Positions 20,782-31,528 of a stretch of DNA of 64,000 nt are shown here, piece by piece. Position numbers and translations under genes: made by a program. The stretch lies in assembly GCA_024516155.1 (NCBI GenBank), contig JAJJXM010000039.1:1-64000 (forward strand), given 5' to 3'. Each line of letters starts with the position of its first letter. The first letter of the stretch is position 1. The notes under the pieces were generated by a model that saw nothing but the letters and a program-made list of their open reading frames with translations, was not told the origin of the DNA and made no database searches. Origin of the DNA: Pyronema omphalodes. Lineage: Eukaryota; Ascomycota; Pezizomycetes; Pezizales; Pyronemataceae.

Positions 20782-21575
20782 TATCAGAATCCGTATCCAC
20801 GGTTACTGACGACAGGCAGCGCGGGGTTTTCGGCGGCGAGGAGGGCGGCGGCGGGTTGGGTAAGGCTGGTAAGTTGGGAATGGGCAAGGGTTTGTGGGCT
20901 TGGGAAATCACAGGTGAGTTTGGCGAGATGGGATATCACAGGGGAACTTTTGTAGATAGGATTGTGGTAAATAGAAACTTGATTGCGTGAAGAAATAAAC
21001 TACATACAAATTTCCTCCTCTTATACTTGTTCCTTCATGACTCGTGACTCAGCATTCTCCGCCTGCGGAGAATGCTCCTAATGCTAACCGCCGTGATAAC
21101 TACATACATGACCAACATTCCCCAACATTTGCCAACCGCCGTAATTCCAAATACTAAAGCAAGATAACTAAACGCCGTAATTCCAAATAATAATAACAAG
21201 GAAAGAGTACATACCAAAAGAGATAACTACCGGCTAACCGCCGTGATTCCCAAATAGCAAAGAAAGAGTACATACCGAAAGAGATAACTTCCTGGCGAAC
21301 CGCCGTGATTCCAAATAGTAAAGAAAGAGTACATACCAAAAGAGAGAAGTAAAAGATTCCAACATTTTCCTAGCCGCCGTGATACCTAAAAGAAATCCAA
21401 AATAAGAAATAACTCCGACCATATGAAAATCCTCGGCAAGGGGCCCAGCCCCTTGCCCTAACCCTATCCCTTCACTTCATGACAGCGTAGCAGGTTGCTA
21501 GGGTGATGACGAACACCCATAGCCCTGCGGTGGTGACGGCGGAGGCCAGGAGCATGTCACGGGAGCGTTGTGACA
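20782..21575 (-). repeat. Family A LTR3, 794 bp, shared by A2 and A3
   Basis: Serves as 5' LTR of A2 (self-priming site at 20770-20781) and as 3' LTR of A3 (polypurine tract from 21576). It has about one ~60-bp U3 unit fewer than LTR1, 2, 4 and 5 and several small indels, so it is not the sister of LTR2. A shared LTR between two internal regions is the mark of a tandem array. Confidence 0.9.
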
Positions 21576-22540
21576 TAAGCCCCCCCCTCCAGGCCGAGAC
21601 TCCGGCGAGGCCGTTGGCAGTCCTCAACGCGGGCCTCCGGATGGGGGACCGTCCCCGATACTGCTTTCCCCGACGTCGGCGACGTACGACGTCCTGGGTG
21701 ATGTCCTCGAGGACATAAGGCGGTATTTGCTCTTGTTGGTGTCCTAAGGGGGGCGCCGTTATTTGTTCTTGTTGGTGCCCTGAGGAGAACGGGGGTATTT
21801 GATCTTGTTGGTGCCCTGAGGCGGGGGGCTCCGGGGGATCCGAACAAGGGGCGGACGTCAGGTCGTTGGTTGGTCGGTAGTCGACGGTGGGGAGACGCTG
21901 TTCCGGCTCCGCTGTCTGATAGAAAGACAGGTTGATTCGCCACCTTCTCGTGGTCCGAGGGTCCCGTCATCATAATCACTGGGAGTTGGTGTCGAATCGT
22001 AGGGATGGTGGAGTCCTCCGATTCCAGTTCGCGGGGACGGGGTGGTTCGTTTTCCTGGTTTTCCGTAGGGACGGGAGGCTCCTTTCCTGTCCCGGGCTCG
22101 TCCTTGGCGGGTGGTATCGTTGCCGGGGTCTCCGTGGGGGGTTTCCATCCTCTGATACCGCATCTCTGGTCGTGTCCGTCTTTGTTGACCAGAAATTTAC
22201 ACACATTGCAGAGTCTCTTTCCTTTCTGCCATGCCTTGCAGGCCTTTTGCGGGTCCATCCTTCGGTGTCGGATCACCCATTCTAACTCGGGGTCATGTAG
22301 CTGCCCGCAGCTACATGATTTTTTTATGCGTGCCGCAATCGCTTGCGCCACCGCTGGGAAATGATTGTTGTTTAATTTCGATTGGAGGTGAATGGAGCAG
22401 GAGTCGTTGTTGCAGAACGACCAATGTAGTTCTGCGTGCGGGATCGTGGGGTGGGGGGATTTCTTTTCTGCCGGGGGAGTAGGGGTTCGGTACCAGCCCA
22501 AAGAGGACGGGGGGTCCTCGGAGTTCGTTCTATCGTCCAT
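21472..22540 (-). pseudogene. Family A ORF3 (copy A3), one frameshift
   Basis: Starts with the TAATG overlap at 22540 and is intact through the Cys/His-rich domain. One extra base near 21937 shifts frame before the GHQQ repeats. The membrane-segment codons and stop (21472) in LTR3 are present but out of frame. Confidence 0.85.
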
Positions 22541-25500
22541 TACAGCTGTGGGGCAGGTTTATTCGGGTACCTGCGGTGGAATTGGGTGATGGCGTCGGGG
22601 GAGTTTTGGAAATTGTCGGCGGGGTACCAGGTCGTATCGGGGTCGTGGAAACCAGTCCACTTAACTCGATATTGTATCTGACCCCGGTGGCGTCGAGAAT
22701 CCACTATTTCCTCAACTTCCCACTCTTCCTCGTCGTCGAGGACAATCGGTAGCGGAGGGGGCTGAATATGGCCTGGGATGGTTGTCGAAGTAGGTTGAGA
22801 CGGTTCTAGAAGGGAGATATGAAATACTGGATGGATCTTTGCGTTTGGGGGGAGGTCCAGCTTATAAGCTCGCGACCCTACCTTAGACAAGATGGTGTAG
22901 GGCCCCAATAGCTTGTAATCGAGCTTGTTGGAGGGTCGGGTGGTTCTCACATTCTTCCTCTTCAGCCAGACCCGATCTCCCACTCGAAGGACCGGATCCG
23001 GGTGTCGATGCCGGTTCGCCTGTTCTGCATGAGCCGTCTGGGCATAGTGGACCTCCGCCCTCAGATCCTCGTGAAGTCGGTTGAGGGCGCCAACATATTT
23101 GGAGACCTCGGGGTTTCCTTCCGCGACTTCACCCAGCGGCTGGGTAAAACGGGGATGATATCCGTAATTTGCGAAGAAGGGGGACACCTTGGTCGTTCCT
23201 GAGCGGGAATTGTTGTAGCAGAACTCCGCCATAGGAAGGAGTTGGTTCCAATTGTCCTGTTGATAGTTACAATACGCCCTGAGGTATTGTTCGAGGATCG
23301 CATTGACCCTCTCTGTCTGTCCGTCGGACTCTGGGATGAAACGCCGTACTCAGGTTCCTCGTCGTCCCCATTGCCTCCATAACCCTCTTCCAGAACTGAG
23401 AGGTGAATAGGGACCCCCGATCCGAGATGATGCTGCTGGGGAGTCCATGGGCCCGTACCACATGTGTGAGAAACCCGTCCGCAAGTTCCCTGGGTCCCAT
23501 AGTATCCTTACATGCTACGAAGTGTGCCATCTTCGTCAAGCGGTCCACAATCACCCATATCGCATTCATTCCCCCATCCTCCGGAAGACCCGTGATAAAA
23601 TCCATGGAGATGGATTCCCATGGTCTTTCTGGAATCTGTAACGGTCGTAAGAGCCCGAAGGGGGCGTGCTTAATGGGCTTGATACGTTTACAGGTATCAC
23701 AGTAGTCGACATATCGAGTCACATACTGTCGTTGTTGTGGCCAATAAAAACTTCCGGCTGACCAACTCCAAGGTCCTTGCCCTTCCCGGATGCCCCGCGG
23801 CCTGGGAGTCGTGATGTTGTCGTAAAATTTGTAACCTCAGGTCGTCGTCGTCAGGGACCCATATCAATCCCTCGTATAGGAGTAACCCATCCTTTTCCTC
23901 GCATAACCCCAAGGGGACCCTATTGTCTCGGGTTATCCCTTCCCGAAGTTTGCGGATTACCTCCTGGAGTTCTGTATCGGTCTTCGTTTTTTCCCGAATG
24001 TTGGTAATGAGGGGGGTGTCCGGGGTGAGTCTTATCAACTGTGTCCCGTTCACATGAAAGACTTCCTGGGGAAGGAGGACTCGGCTTCGGTTCTGCCGGT
24101 GCTTCATCTCCCCTTCCCAGGGAGAGTCTCCTGACTCTCGAGACAATATGTCGGGTTTTCCTGCCAACTTCCCCGGACGATACGTGATCGTGAAGTCATA
24201 GTTGGCCAGTTGTTCCGCCCATCGGGCCTGTCGGAGGTTGAGATCCCTCTTCGTCTGCCAATACTCCTAGATTCTTATGGTCTGACAGTATCCGGATACT
24301 GTGTTTTGTCGATTTGCAGTATGTCGACCATTTGTCCAAGGCTTCAACTATCGCCAGGAGCTCTTATCGTGGATAGTCGTAATTGAGCTCCGCCTCTTTT
24401 AATTTTCGTGAAAAATAGGCAAGGGGGTGCAGTACGTTGGAGTCGTCGGGTTGTGAGCAGACTGCCCCGATGGCATAGTCTGAGGCGTCAGTTTCCAGGG
24501 TGAGTGGCCGATCCGGGTCGAAATGTTGCAGGATCGGTTGGGATATCATTGCCGTTTTGAGTTGCTCAAAGGCCCGTTGTGTCTCGTCGTTCCACTCCCA
24601 GGGTACCTGTTTCTTCGTCAATCGTGTCAATGGCGTGGTGATCTTGCTGAAATCCCGGATGAATCGACGGTAGAAATTGGCGAACCCAAGGAAACTTTGG
24701 ACTCCCTTCACATTTACCGGTTCCTTCCATTCCTTAACCGCCCTAATTTTCTCGGGGTCCATCTGCAACCCCGTGGGGGAGATGATGTATCCTAGGTATT
24801 CCGTCTTTTTCGTGTGGAATTCACATTTCGAGGGTTTCAGGGTGAGTCCTACGTCCCTTAACCTCTCCAAGACCATGCGGACGTGCTTTCGGATGTTCCT
24901 CCATATTATCTGAGTAGATCAATATGTCGTCGAGATAGGCGATGCAAAAGATGTCGAGGTAATCACTTAAGACTTCGTTCATCCATCGTTGAAACGAAGC
25001 TGGAGCATTCGTCAAACCAAATGGCATCACCAAATACTCGTATAGACCGTACTTGGTACGGAACGCAGTTTTCCATTCATCTCCTGTGGCTATTCGGAGG
25101 TTATGGTATGCATCTCGCACATCTAATTTGGTATAGATCTTGGCGTTGGAAAGTCTATCCAACGCTTCCCCTATCAGCGGGAGTGGGGTGCGATCCTTGA
25201 TTGTGATTTCGTTGAGTCGTCGGTAGTCAACGCATAACCGTAAAGGTACCATCCTTTTTCTTAACGAAATGGATGGGGGCTCCCGCTGGAGACGTCGACC
25301 GTCGGACCCAACCCCTCTTTTCATTCTCTTCCAAGTAATCCCTCAGTACTCGCAGACGTTCTTCATCGAGGGCTCGCAGGGGTTCGAACGGCGGAACCTT
25401 TCCGTCCATCAAGGGAATCCGGTGGTCATGATGTCGGTGCGGAGGTAACCCTACCGCCTCTTTTTCCCTGAATACGGAGAGGTAATCTGCATATTCCGGT

Positions 25501-26511
25501 GGTATTATTTCTTCCAGGGAGTCAGGCTTGCTCTTCCCCGCTCGACTTATGGTACTCGCGAGTTCCAATTCCCCGGAAGTGGCAATTGATTTGGCGGGAG
25601 CGGTTTCCCAGTTCCCCGGTTCTTCCTGGTTGGTTGGTGCAGTAGCGGTTGATTTGGCGGGAGCGGTTTCCCAGTTCCCCGGTTCCTTCTGGTTGGCTGG
25701 CGCTTGCGGGGGTTGCCGCGAAGCGCACTGAGACGAGTCGGGATCGGCCTCGGTGGATTCCGCGCGCCTAGATCCCTGTACGCTTTCCATATCCTCGTCC
25801 TCCGACTCTTCCACCTCTTCTTCTTCGTCATCTTCTTCTATACTTTCTCCCCAGATCTCTTGGATGCGAAGCTCATCTTCCTCATCCGTCTGAAGCATCT
25901 CCTTCGGTTCTTCCATACCATAGGCGTGCTCCGCTTCCTCATGTATCCGTTGATTATATTCTTTTTCTGCCCCCCGTTCCGATACGGTCGTGGCATGGGG
26001 CGAAGGTAGGAAGGCAGTTCTTTCCGCATTTCTCGGAGTTGAAGACAATCCTTCCTTCCTTCCAGTCGATGCTGGGATTGTGTTTCCGCAACCAAGGCAG
26101 TCCCAGGATAATGGGTGCGTTGCCAATGGTAATACAGTGGAGCTTGATGTCTTCCCTATGGTCGTTGATCACCATGGTCACCATGGCATCGTGGGTTACT
26201 GGTCCCCCATCCAATTCCCGTCCGTCTACAGCGAGAACCTTTCGTGGGGTTAATTTTTTCGCGCAGGGCAATCCCTGCTGTCTCACATATTTTCGATCTA
26301 TAAAATTCTCCGTGGCCCCGCAGTCGATCATGGCCGTTGTTTGGTATTCTTTCTTATTTCGTCCGATTAACTTTACTCGCAGGATAATTTTTTCGTTTCT
26401 TCCGTATGGTCCTACACTCGAGATTCTATCCGCCGGTCCTGCCGTGGTTGAACTGGTGGGCGACAGTTGCCCCAGGAATCCACCTTTTCCTTTTATTCCT
26501 GGGGGTTCTCT
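22540..26511 (-). pseudogene. pol: Family A pol (copy A3), multiple frameshifts
   Basis: All Pol domains can be followed from protease (26320) through RT (near 25000), RNase H, integrase and chromodomain (22550-22700). The frame changes at about 23335, 23750, 24270-24370, 24895, 25245 and 25997. Motifs are otherwise like A5 (FITGLP, VDRLTK). Inactive. Confidence 0.88.
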
Positions 26512-26991
26512 TTTCCCGACGTCTCACCGAGTCCCTCTTCTACCAATGTAGTTTCCGCTGCTCTGAATAATTTCTTACTTGGGCACTTCGCAGCGTAGTG
26601 TCCCACCTTTCCACAGTTAAAACATTCGTTATTCCGCTTCCGCCTATCCTCCTCCGTCCTATCCCTTGGTTTCGGTCGACGAGTGGAATCTAATTCCATT
26701 GGTTCGGGGTCGGAGAGTCGAGATTCGTGTCCCTGCCCCTTAAGATGGGGGTGGTGATAGAATTGAGGTTCATACCGAGTCCTCAGGGTTCGGAAGTTGA
26801 ATAGTCGGTTGTCTAATGCTATGGCCTTGTTGGCGAACTCCGTGAGATCCGTTGGTCGTTCATCAAGGAGTGCCAACTGTCGTTGGACGTCTGTGTTTAG
26901 TCCATCACTGAATTGATCGATGTAGGTCTCGTCATTGTATCTTAAATCGGATTTGATCCTTTGAAATTCGGCCCAGTATGCAGCGGCGGAT
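26493..26991 (-). pseudogene. gag: Family A gag (copy A3), 5' truncated
   Basis: Keeps the gag-domain C-terminal half, EPMELD and the CFNCGKVGHYAAKC knuckle in one frame, nearly identical to A1. Homology ends abruptly at 26991 (…GCAGCGGCGGATCC). The missing PBS and first ~640 bp are replaced by the gene fragment at 26992-27318. Confidence 0.9.
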
Positions 26992-27318
26992 CCAGAGCTG
27001 CGTCAAAAGTATGAAAGGTTGGCAAAGGGATCTACTGGAGCTACTTCTGTTGATGATAGCGAACTGGATTCAGGGCATACTGATATTCATGAGGAGTCAG
27101 AGGTGCGTCTGAAGTCACACAAGGAAATACAGAAACAAAGTCTGAAGAATCTCAAAAAGCAGGTAAGTTATATTCCGGAGTATCTAACTATATATCACTG
27201 TTTATACTGATGGTTAAAGCCTCAGCTAGTCCTGCTTGAGCGTCAGCAAATCCATACAATCTGCATGGCAGTACCCTCTGAGAATCTTGGTCCAGTTTTA
27301 TTCACATCAATGGGAAAG
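26992..27318 (+). pseudogene. Captured two-exon gene fragment, antisense to family A
   Basis: The only stretch not explained by a transposon. Plus strand: an open exon to 27162 (begins ELRQKYERLAKG, ends KSLKNLKKQ-like), a 63-nt intron 27163-27225 with GTAAGT, CTAAC/ACTGAT branch candidates and CAG, and an in-phase second exon (LVLLERQQIHTICMAVPSE ...) open to the LTR4 border at 27318. The first exon is polar and Ser/Glu/Lys-rich; I do not recognise the protein. It lies exactly between truncated A3 gag and the TATCAG end of LTR4. Introns survive when a gene is captured antisense to the element transcript, or when capture is at the DNA level. Confidence 0.6.
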
Positions 27319-28166
27319 TATCAGAATCCGTATCCACGGTTACTGACGACAGGCAGCGCGGGGTTTCGGCGGCGAGGAGGGCGGCGGCGGGTTAGGTAAG
27401 GCTGGTAAGTTGGGAATGGGCAAGGGTTTGTGGGCTGGGAAATCACAGGTGAGTTTGGAGAGATGGGATATCACAAGGGAACTTTTGTAGATAGGATTGT
27501 GTAAATAGAAACTTGATTGCGTGAAGAAATAAACTACATACAAATTTCCTCCTCTTATACTTGTTCCTTCATGACTCGTGACTCAGCATTCTCCGCCTGC
27601 GGAGAATGCTCCCAATGCTAACCGCCGTGATAACTACATACATGACCAACATTCCCCAACATTTGCCAACCGCCGTAATTCCAAATAAGAAAGCAAGATT
27701 ACTAAACGCCGTGATTCCAAATAATAATAACAAGGAAAGAGTACATACCAAAAGAGATAACTACCGGCTAACCGCCGTGATTCCAAATAGCAAAGAAAGA
27801 GTACATACCGAAAGAGATAACTACCGGCTAACCGCCGTGATTCCAAATAGCAAAGAAAGAGTACATACCGAAAGAGATAACTTCCTGGCTAACCGCCGTG
27901 ATTCCAAATAGTAAAGAAAGAGTACATACCAAAGAGAGAAGTAAAAGATTCCAACATTTTCCTAGCCGCCGTGATACCTAAAAGAAATCCAAATAAGAAA
28001 TAACTCCGAACATATGAAAATCCTCGGCAAGGGGCCCAGCCCCTTGCCCTAACCCTATCCCTTCACTTCATGACAGCGTAGCAGGTTGCTAGGGTGATGA
28101 CGATCACCCATAGCCCTGCGGTGGTGACGGCGGAGGCCAGGAGCATGTTACGGGAGCGTTGTGACA
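27319..28166 (-). repeat. Family A LTR4 (3' LTR of A4), 848 bp
   Basis: Full-length LTR nearly identical to LTR1 and LTR2, with a CATGTTACGG variant of CATGTCACGG near its TGTCAC end. The outer side abuts the gene fragment; the inner side has the usual polypurine tract. Confidence 0.92.
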
Positions 28167-29127
28167 TAAGCCCCCCCCTCCAGGCCGAGACTCCGGCGAG
28201 GCCGTTGGCAGTCCTCAACGCGGGCCTCCGGATGGGGGACCGTCCCCGATACTGCTTTCCCCGACGTCGGCGACGCACGACGTCCTGGGTGATGTCCTCG
28301 AGGACATAAGGCGGTATTTGCTCTTGTTGGTGTCCTAAGGGGGGCGCCGTTATTTGTTCTTGTTGGTGCCCTGAGGAGAACGGGGGTATTTGATCTTGTT
28401 GGTGCCCTGAGGCGGGGGGCTCCGGGGGATCCGAACAAGGGGCGGACGTCAGGTCGTTGGTTGGTCGGTAGTCGACGGTGGGGACACGCTGTTCCGGCTC
28501 CGCTGTCTGATAGAAAGACAGGTTGATTGCCACCTTCTCGTGGTCCGAGGGTCCCGTCATCATAATCACTGGGAGTTGGTGTCGAATCGTAGGGATGGTG
28601 GAGTCCTCCGATTCCAGTTCGCGGGGACGGGGTGGTTCGTTTTCCTGGTTTTCCGTAGGGACGGGAGGCTCCTTTCCTGTCCCGGGCTCGTCCTTGGGTG
28701 GTATCGTTGCCGGGGTCTCCGTGGGGGGTTTCCATCCTCTGATACCGCATCTCTGGTCGTGTCCGTCTTTGTTGACCAGAAATTTACACACATTGCAGAG
28801 TCTCTTTCCTTTCTGCCATGCCTTGCAGGCCTTTTGCGGGTCCATCCTTCGGTGTCGGATCACCCATTCTAACTCGGGGTCATGTAGCTGCCCGCAGCTA
28901 CATGATTTTTTTATGCGTGCCGCAATTGCTTGCGCCACCGCTGGGAAATGATTGTTGTTTAATTTCGATTGGAGGTGAATGGAGCAGGAGTCGTTGTTGC
29001 AGAACGACCAATGTAGTTCTGCGTGCGGGATCGTGGGGTGGGGGGATTTCTTTTCTGCCGGGGGAGTAGGGGTTCGGTACCAGCCCAAAGAGGACGGGGG
29101 GTCCTCGGAGTTCGTTCTATCGTCCAT
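28063..29127 (-). CDS. Family A ORF3 (copy A4), intact 354 aa
   Basis: Same organisation as the A2 ORF3 with very few substitutions (for example EQRVPTVDY, and RNMLL instead of RDMLL before the membrane segment). All Cys/His ligands, the three GHQQ repeats and the LTR-encoded hydrophobic end are kept. The TAATG overlap with pol is at 29127. It is intact in an element whose pol is mostly deleted. Confidence 0.87.
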   Translation of the reverse strand: MDDRTNSEDPPSSLGWYRTPTPPAEKKSPHPTIPHAELHWSFCNNDSCSIHLQSKLNNNHFPAVAQAIAARIKKSCSCGQLHDPELEWVIRHRRMDPQKACKAWQKGKRLCNVCKFLVNKDGHDQRCGIRGWKPPTETPATIPPKDEPGTGKEPPVPTENQENEPPRPRELESEDSTIPTIRHQLPVIMMTGPSDHEKVAINLSFYQTAEPEQRVPTVDYRPTNDLTSAPCSDPPEPPASGHQQDQIPPFSSGHQQEQITAPPLGHQQEQIPPYVLEDITQDVVRRRRRGKQYRGRSPIRRPALRTANGLAGVSAWRGGLMSQRSRNMLLASAVTTAGLWVIVITLATCYAVMK

Positions 29128-30205
29128 TACAGCTGTGGGGCATGTTTATTCGGGTACCTGCGGTGGAATTGGGTGATGGCGTCGGGGGAGTTTTGGAAAT
29201 TGTCGGCGGGGTACCAGGTCGTATCGGGGTCGTGGAAACCAGTCCACTTAACTCGATATTGTATCTGACCCCGGTGGCGTCGAGAATCCACTATTTCCTC
29301 AACTTCCCACTCTTCCTCGTCGTCGAGGACAATCGGTAGCGGAGGGGGCTGAATATGGCCTGGGATGGTTGTCGAAGTAGGTTGAGACGGTTCTAGAAGG
29401 GAGATGTGAAATACTGGATGGATTTTTGCGTTTGGGGGAAGGTCCAGTTTATAAGCTCGCGACCCTACCTTAGACAAGATAGCGTAGGGCCCCAATAGCT
29501 TGTAATCGAGCTTGTTGGAGGGTCGGGTGGTTTTCACATTCTTCCTCTTCAGCCAGACCCGATCTCCCACTCGAAGGACCGGATCCGGGTGTCGATGCCG
29601 GTTCGCCTGTTCTGCATGAGCCGTCTGGGCATAGTGGACCTCCGCCCTCAGATCCTCGTGAAGTCGGTTGAGGGCGCCAACATATTTGGAGACCTCGGGG
29701 TTTCCTTCCGCGACTTCACCCAGCGGCTGGGTAAAACGGGGATGATATCCGTAATTTGCGAAGAAGGGGGACACCTTGGTCGTTCCTGAGCGGGAATTGT
29801 TGTAGCAGAACTCCGCCATAGGAAGGAGTTGGTTCCAATTGTCCTGTTGATAGTTACAATACGCCCTGAGGTATTGTTCGAGGATCGCATTGACCCTCTC
29901 TGTCTGTCCGTCGGACTCTGGGTGAAACGCCGTACTCAGGTTCCTCGTCGTCCCCATTGCCTCCATGACCCTCTTCCAGAACTGAGAGGTGAATAGGGAC
30001 CCCCGATCCGAGATGATGCTGCTGGGGAGTCCATGGGCCCGTACCACATGTGTGAGAAACCCGTCCGCAAGTTCCCTGGGTCCCATAGTATCCCTACATG
30101 CTACGAAGTGTGCCATCTTCGTCAAGCAGTCCACAATCACCCATATCGCATTCATTCCCCCATCTTCCGGAAGAACCGTGATAAGATCCATGGAGATGGA
30201 TTCCC
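29127..30205 (-). pseudogene. pol: Family A pol (A4): integrase core to chromodomain only
   Basis: Runs from MDLITVLPEDGG of the integrase core to the pol stop in one frame. It carries the same LITVLP and VDCLTK variants as A2. Everything from mid-gag to the integrase zinc domain (roughly 6 kb of a normal element's gag-pol, less gag's first half) has been lost at the junction 30205/30206. No catalytic RT remains. Confidence 0.88.
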
Positions 30206-30822
30206 TTGTATCTTAAATCGGATTTGATCCTTTGAAATTCGGCCCAGTATGCAGCGGCGGATCGCGCGCCCTGCCTGATCATCTTGAACTTTCTTCTTGC
30301 TACTTGTTTTGAGTCGGCTTCCCCGAAAGCCCTACTAACAGCAGTCTTAAAGGCCTCCCAGGTCGTGTATACGCTTTTCCCCTCCTTGATGGACGGCTCG
30401 ATCCATGCCCAAGCGTTACCTCTACAGCGGGAGCTCGCATAGTTCACCTTTTTCTGTTCGGTGTCGAATCTATTCCCTTCACAATTGAACTTCAGTTCGC
30501 ATTGCGTCAGGAATGCCCTCAGCTTAGTCCGTTCGCCGTAGTACAGCTCCGGGTCTTCCACCTTGGGGTTACTGTTTGTCGTGGGGCGATGGAGTTGAAT
30601 GAGGATCTGGTTCAACTGCTCCTGGGTCATCGTGACCGGAGTGACAAGTCCCAATCCTGCCGGGGTCGCCATTTCCGCAGGGTCGTCGGTAGAGGTATGG
30701 GGGAGTTCGGGTGATTCGGGGGTCTGGGGTCTGGATGGTTGTTCGGGGGTCACTGGGCTTGCCGATCCGGTCGGTTCTTGTTCGATATGTTCTCCGAGCT
30801 CTTTTAGCTGAAAGGACGCCAC
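30094..30822 (-). pseudogene. gag: Family A gag (A4) fused out of frame to integrase DNA
   Basis: N-terminal half of Gag from the GTG at 30822 to FQRIKSDLRY, then a nonhomologous junction at 30205/30206 into integrase DNA read in a foreign frame for about 35 codons before a stop. The nucleocapsid and the frameshift site are absent. Confidence 0.85.
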
Positions 30823-31200
30823 TGTGTGCGCCTTCTTCTGGGTTTTCTGGGTCTTCTGGGTCTTCGTTCCGCGTTGGGTGTCGTACACAGGACGCAATCA
30901 AATATCAGAATCCGTATCCACGGTTACTGACGACAGGCAGCGCGGGGTTTCGGCGGCGAGGAGGGCGGCGGCGGGTTAGGTAAGGCTGGTAAGTTGGGAA
31001 TGGGCAAGGGTTTGTGGGCTGGGAAATCACAGGTGAGTTTGGAGAGATGGGATATCACAAGGGAACTTTTGTAGATAGGATTGTGTAAATAGAAACTTGA
31101 TTGCGTGAAGAAATAAACTACATACAAATTTCCTCCTCTTATACTTGTTCCTTCATGACTCGTGACTCAGCATTCTCCGCCTGCGGAGAATGCTCCCAAT

Positions 31201-31212
31201 GCTAACCGCCGT
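31201..31212. repeat. Target-site duplication of LINE L1 (left copy)
   Basis: GCTAACCGCCGT here and again at 38213-38224, on both sides of the L1 insertion in LTR5. Confidence 0.92.
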
Positions 31213-31528
31213 ACGCAATCAAGTTTCTATTTAACGGTTACACCACACCGGAAAATCGACCCCCCCCCCTGCCTTTTCGACAACCACCCGGAAATCTCTA
31301 GATTTTCGAGCGGAATCCTAATCGGCACACCCGAATTCCCCTATCGCAGCGGTTTCAGACCAGGCCCGCTCTTTTTCGTCGTGTTACACGGTGGAGAAGA
31401 GTTTTCAACGGCCCCTGAAGCAGCCAGCGACACGGACAACCACCCCCCCCCACAACCACCACACAAATCATCAATTTTCCACCGGAATCACCATCATACC
31501 CCCCGATACTCATCAACCCGAGCTCCCG

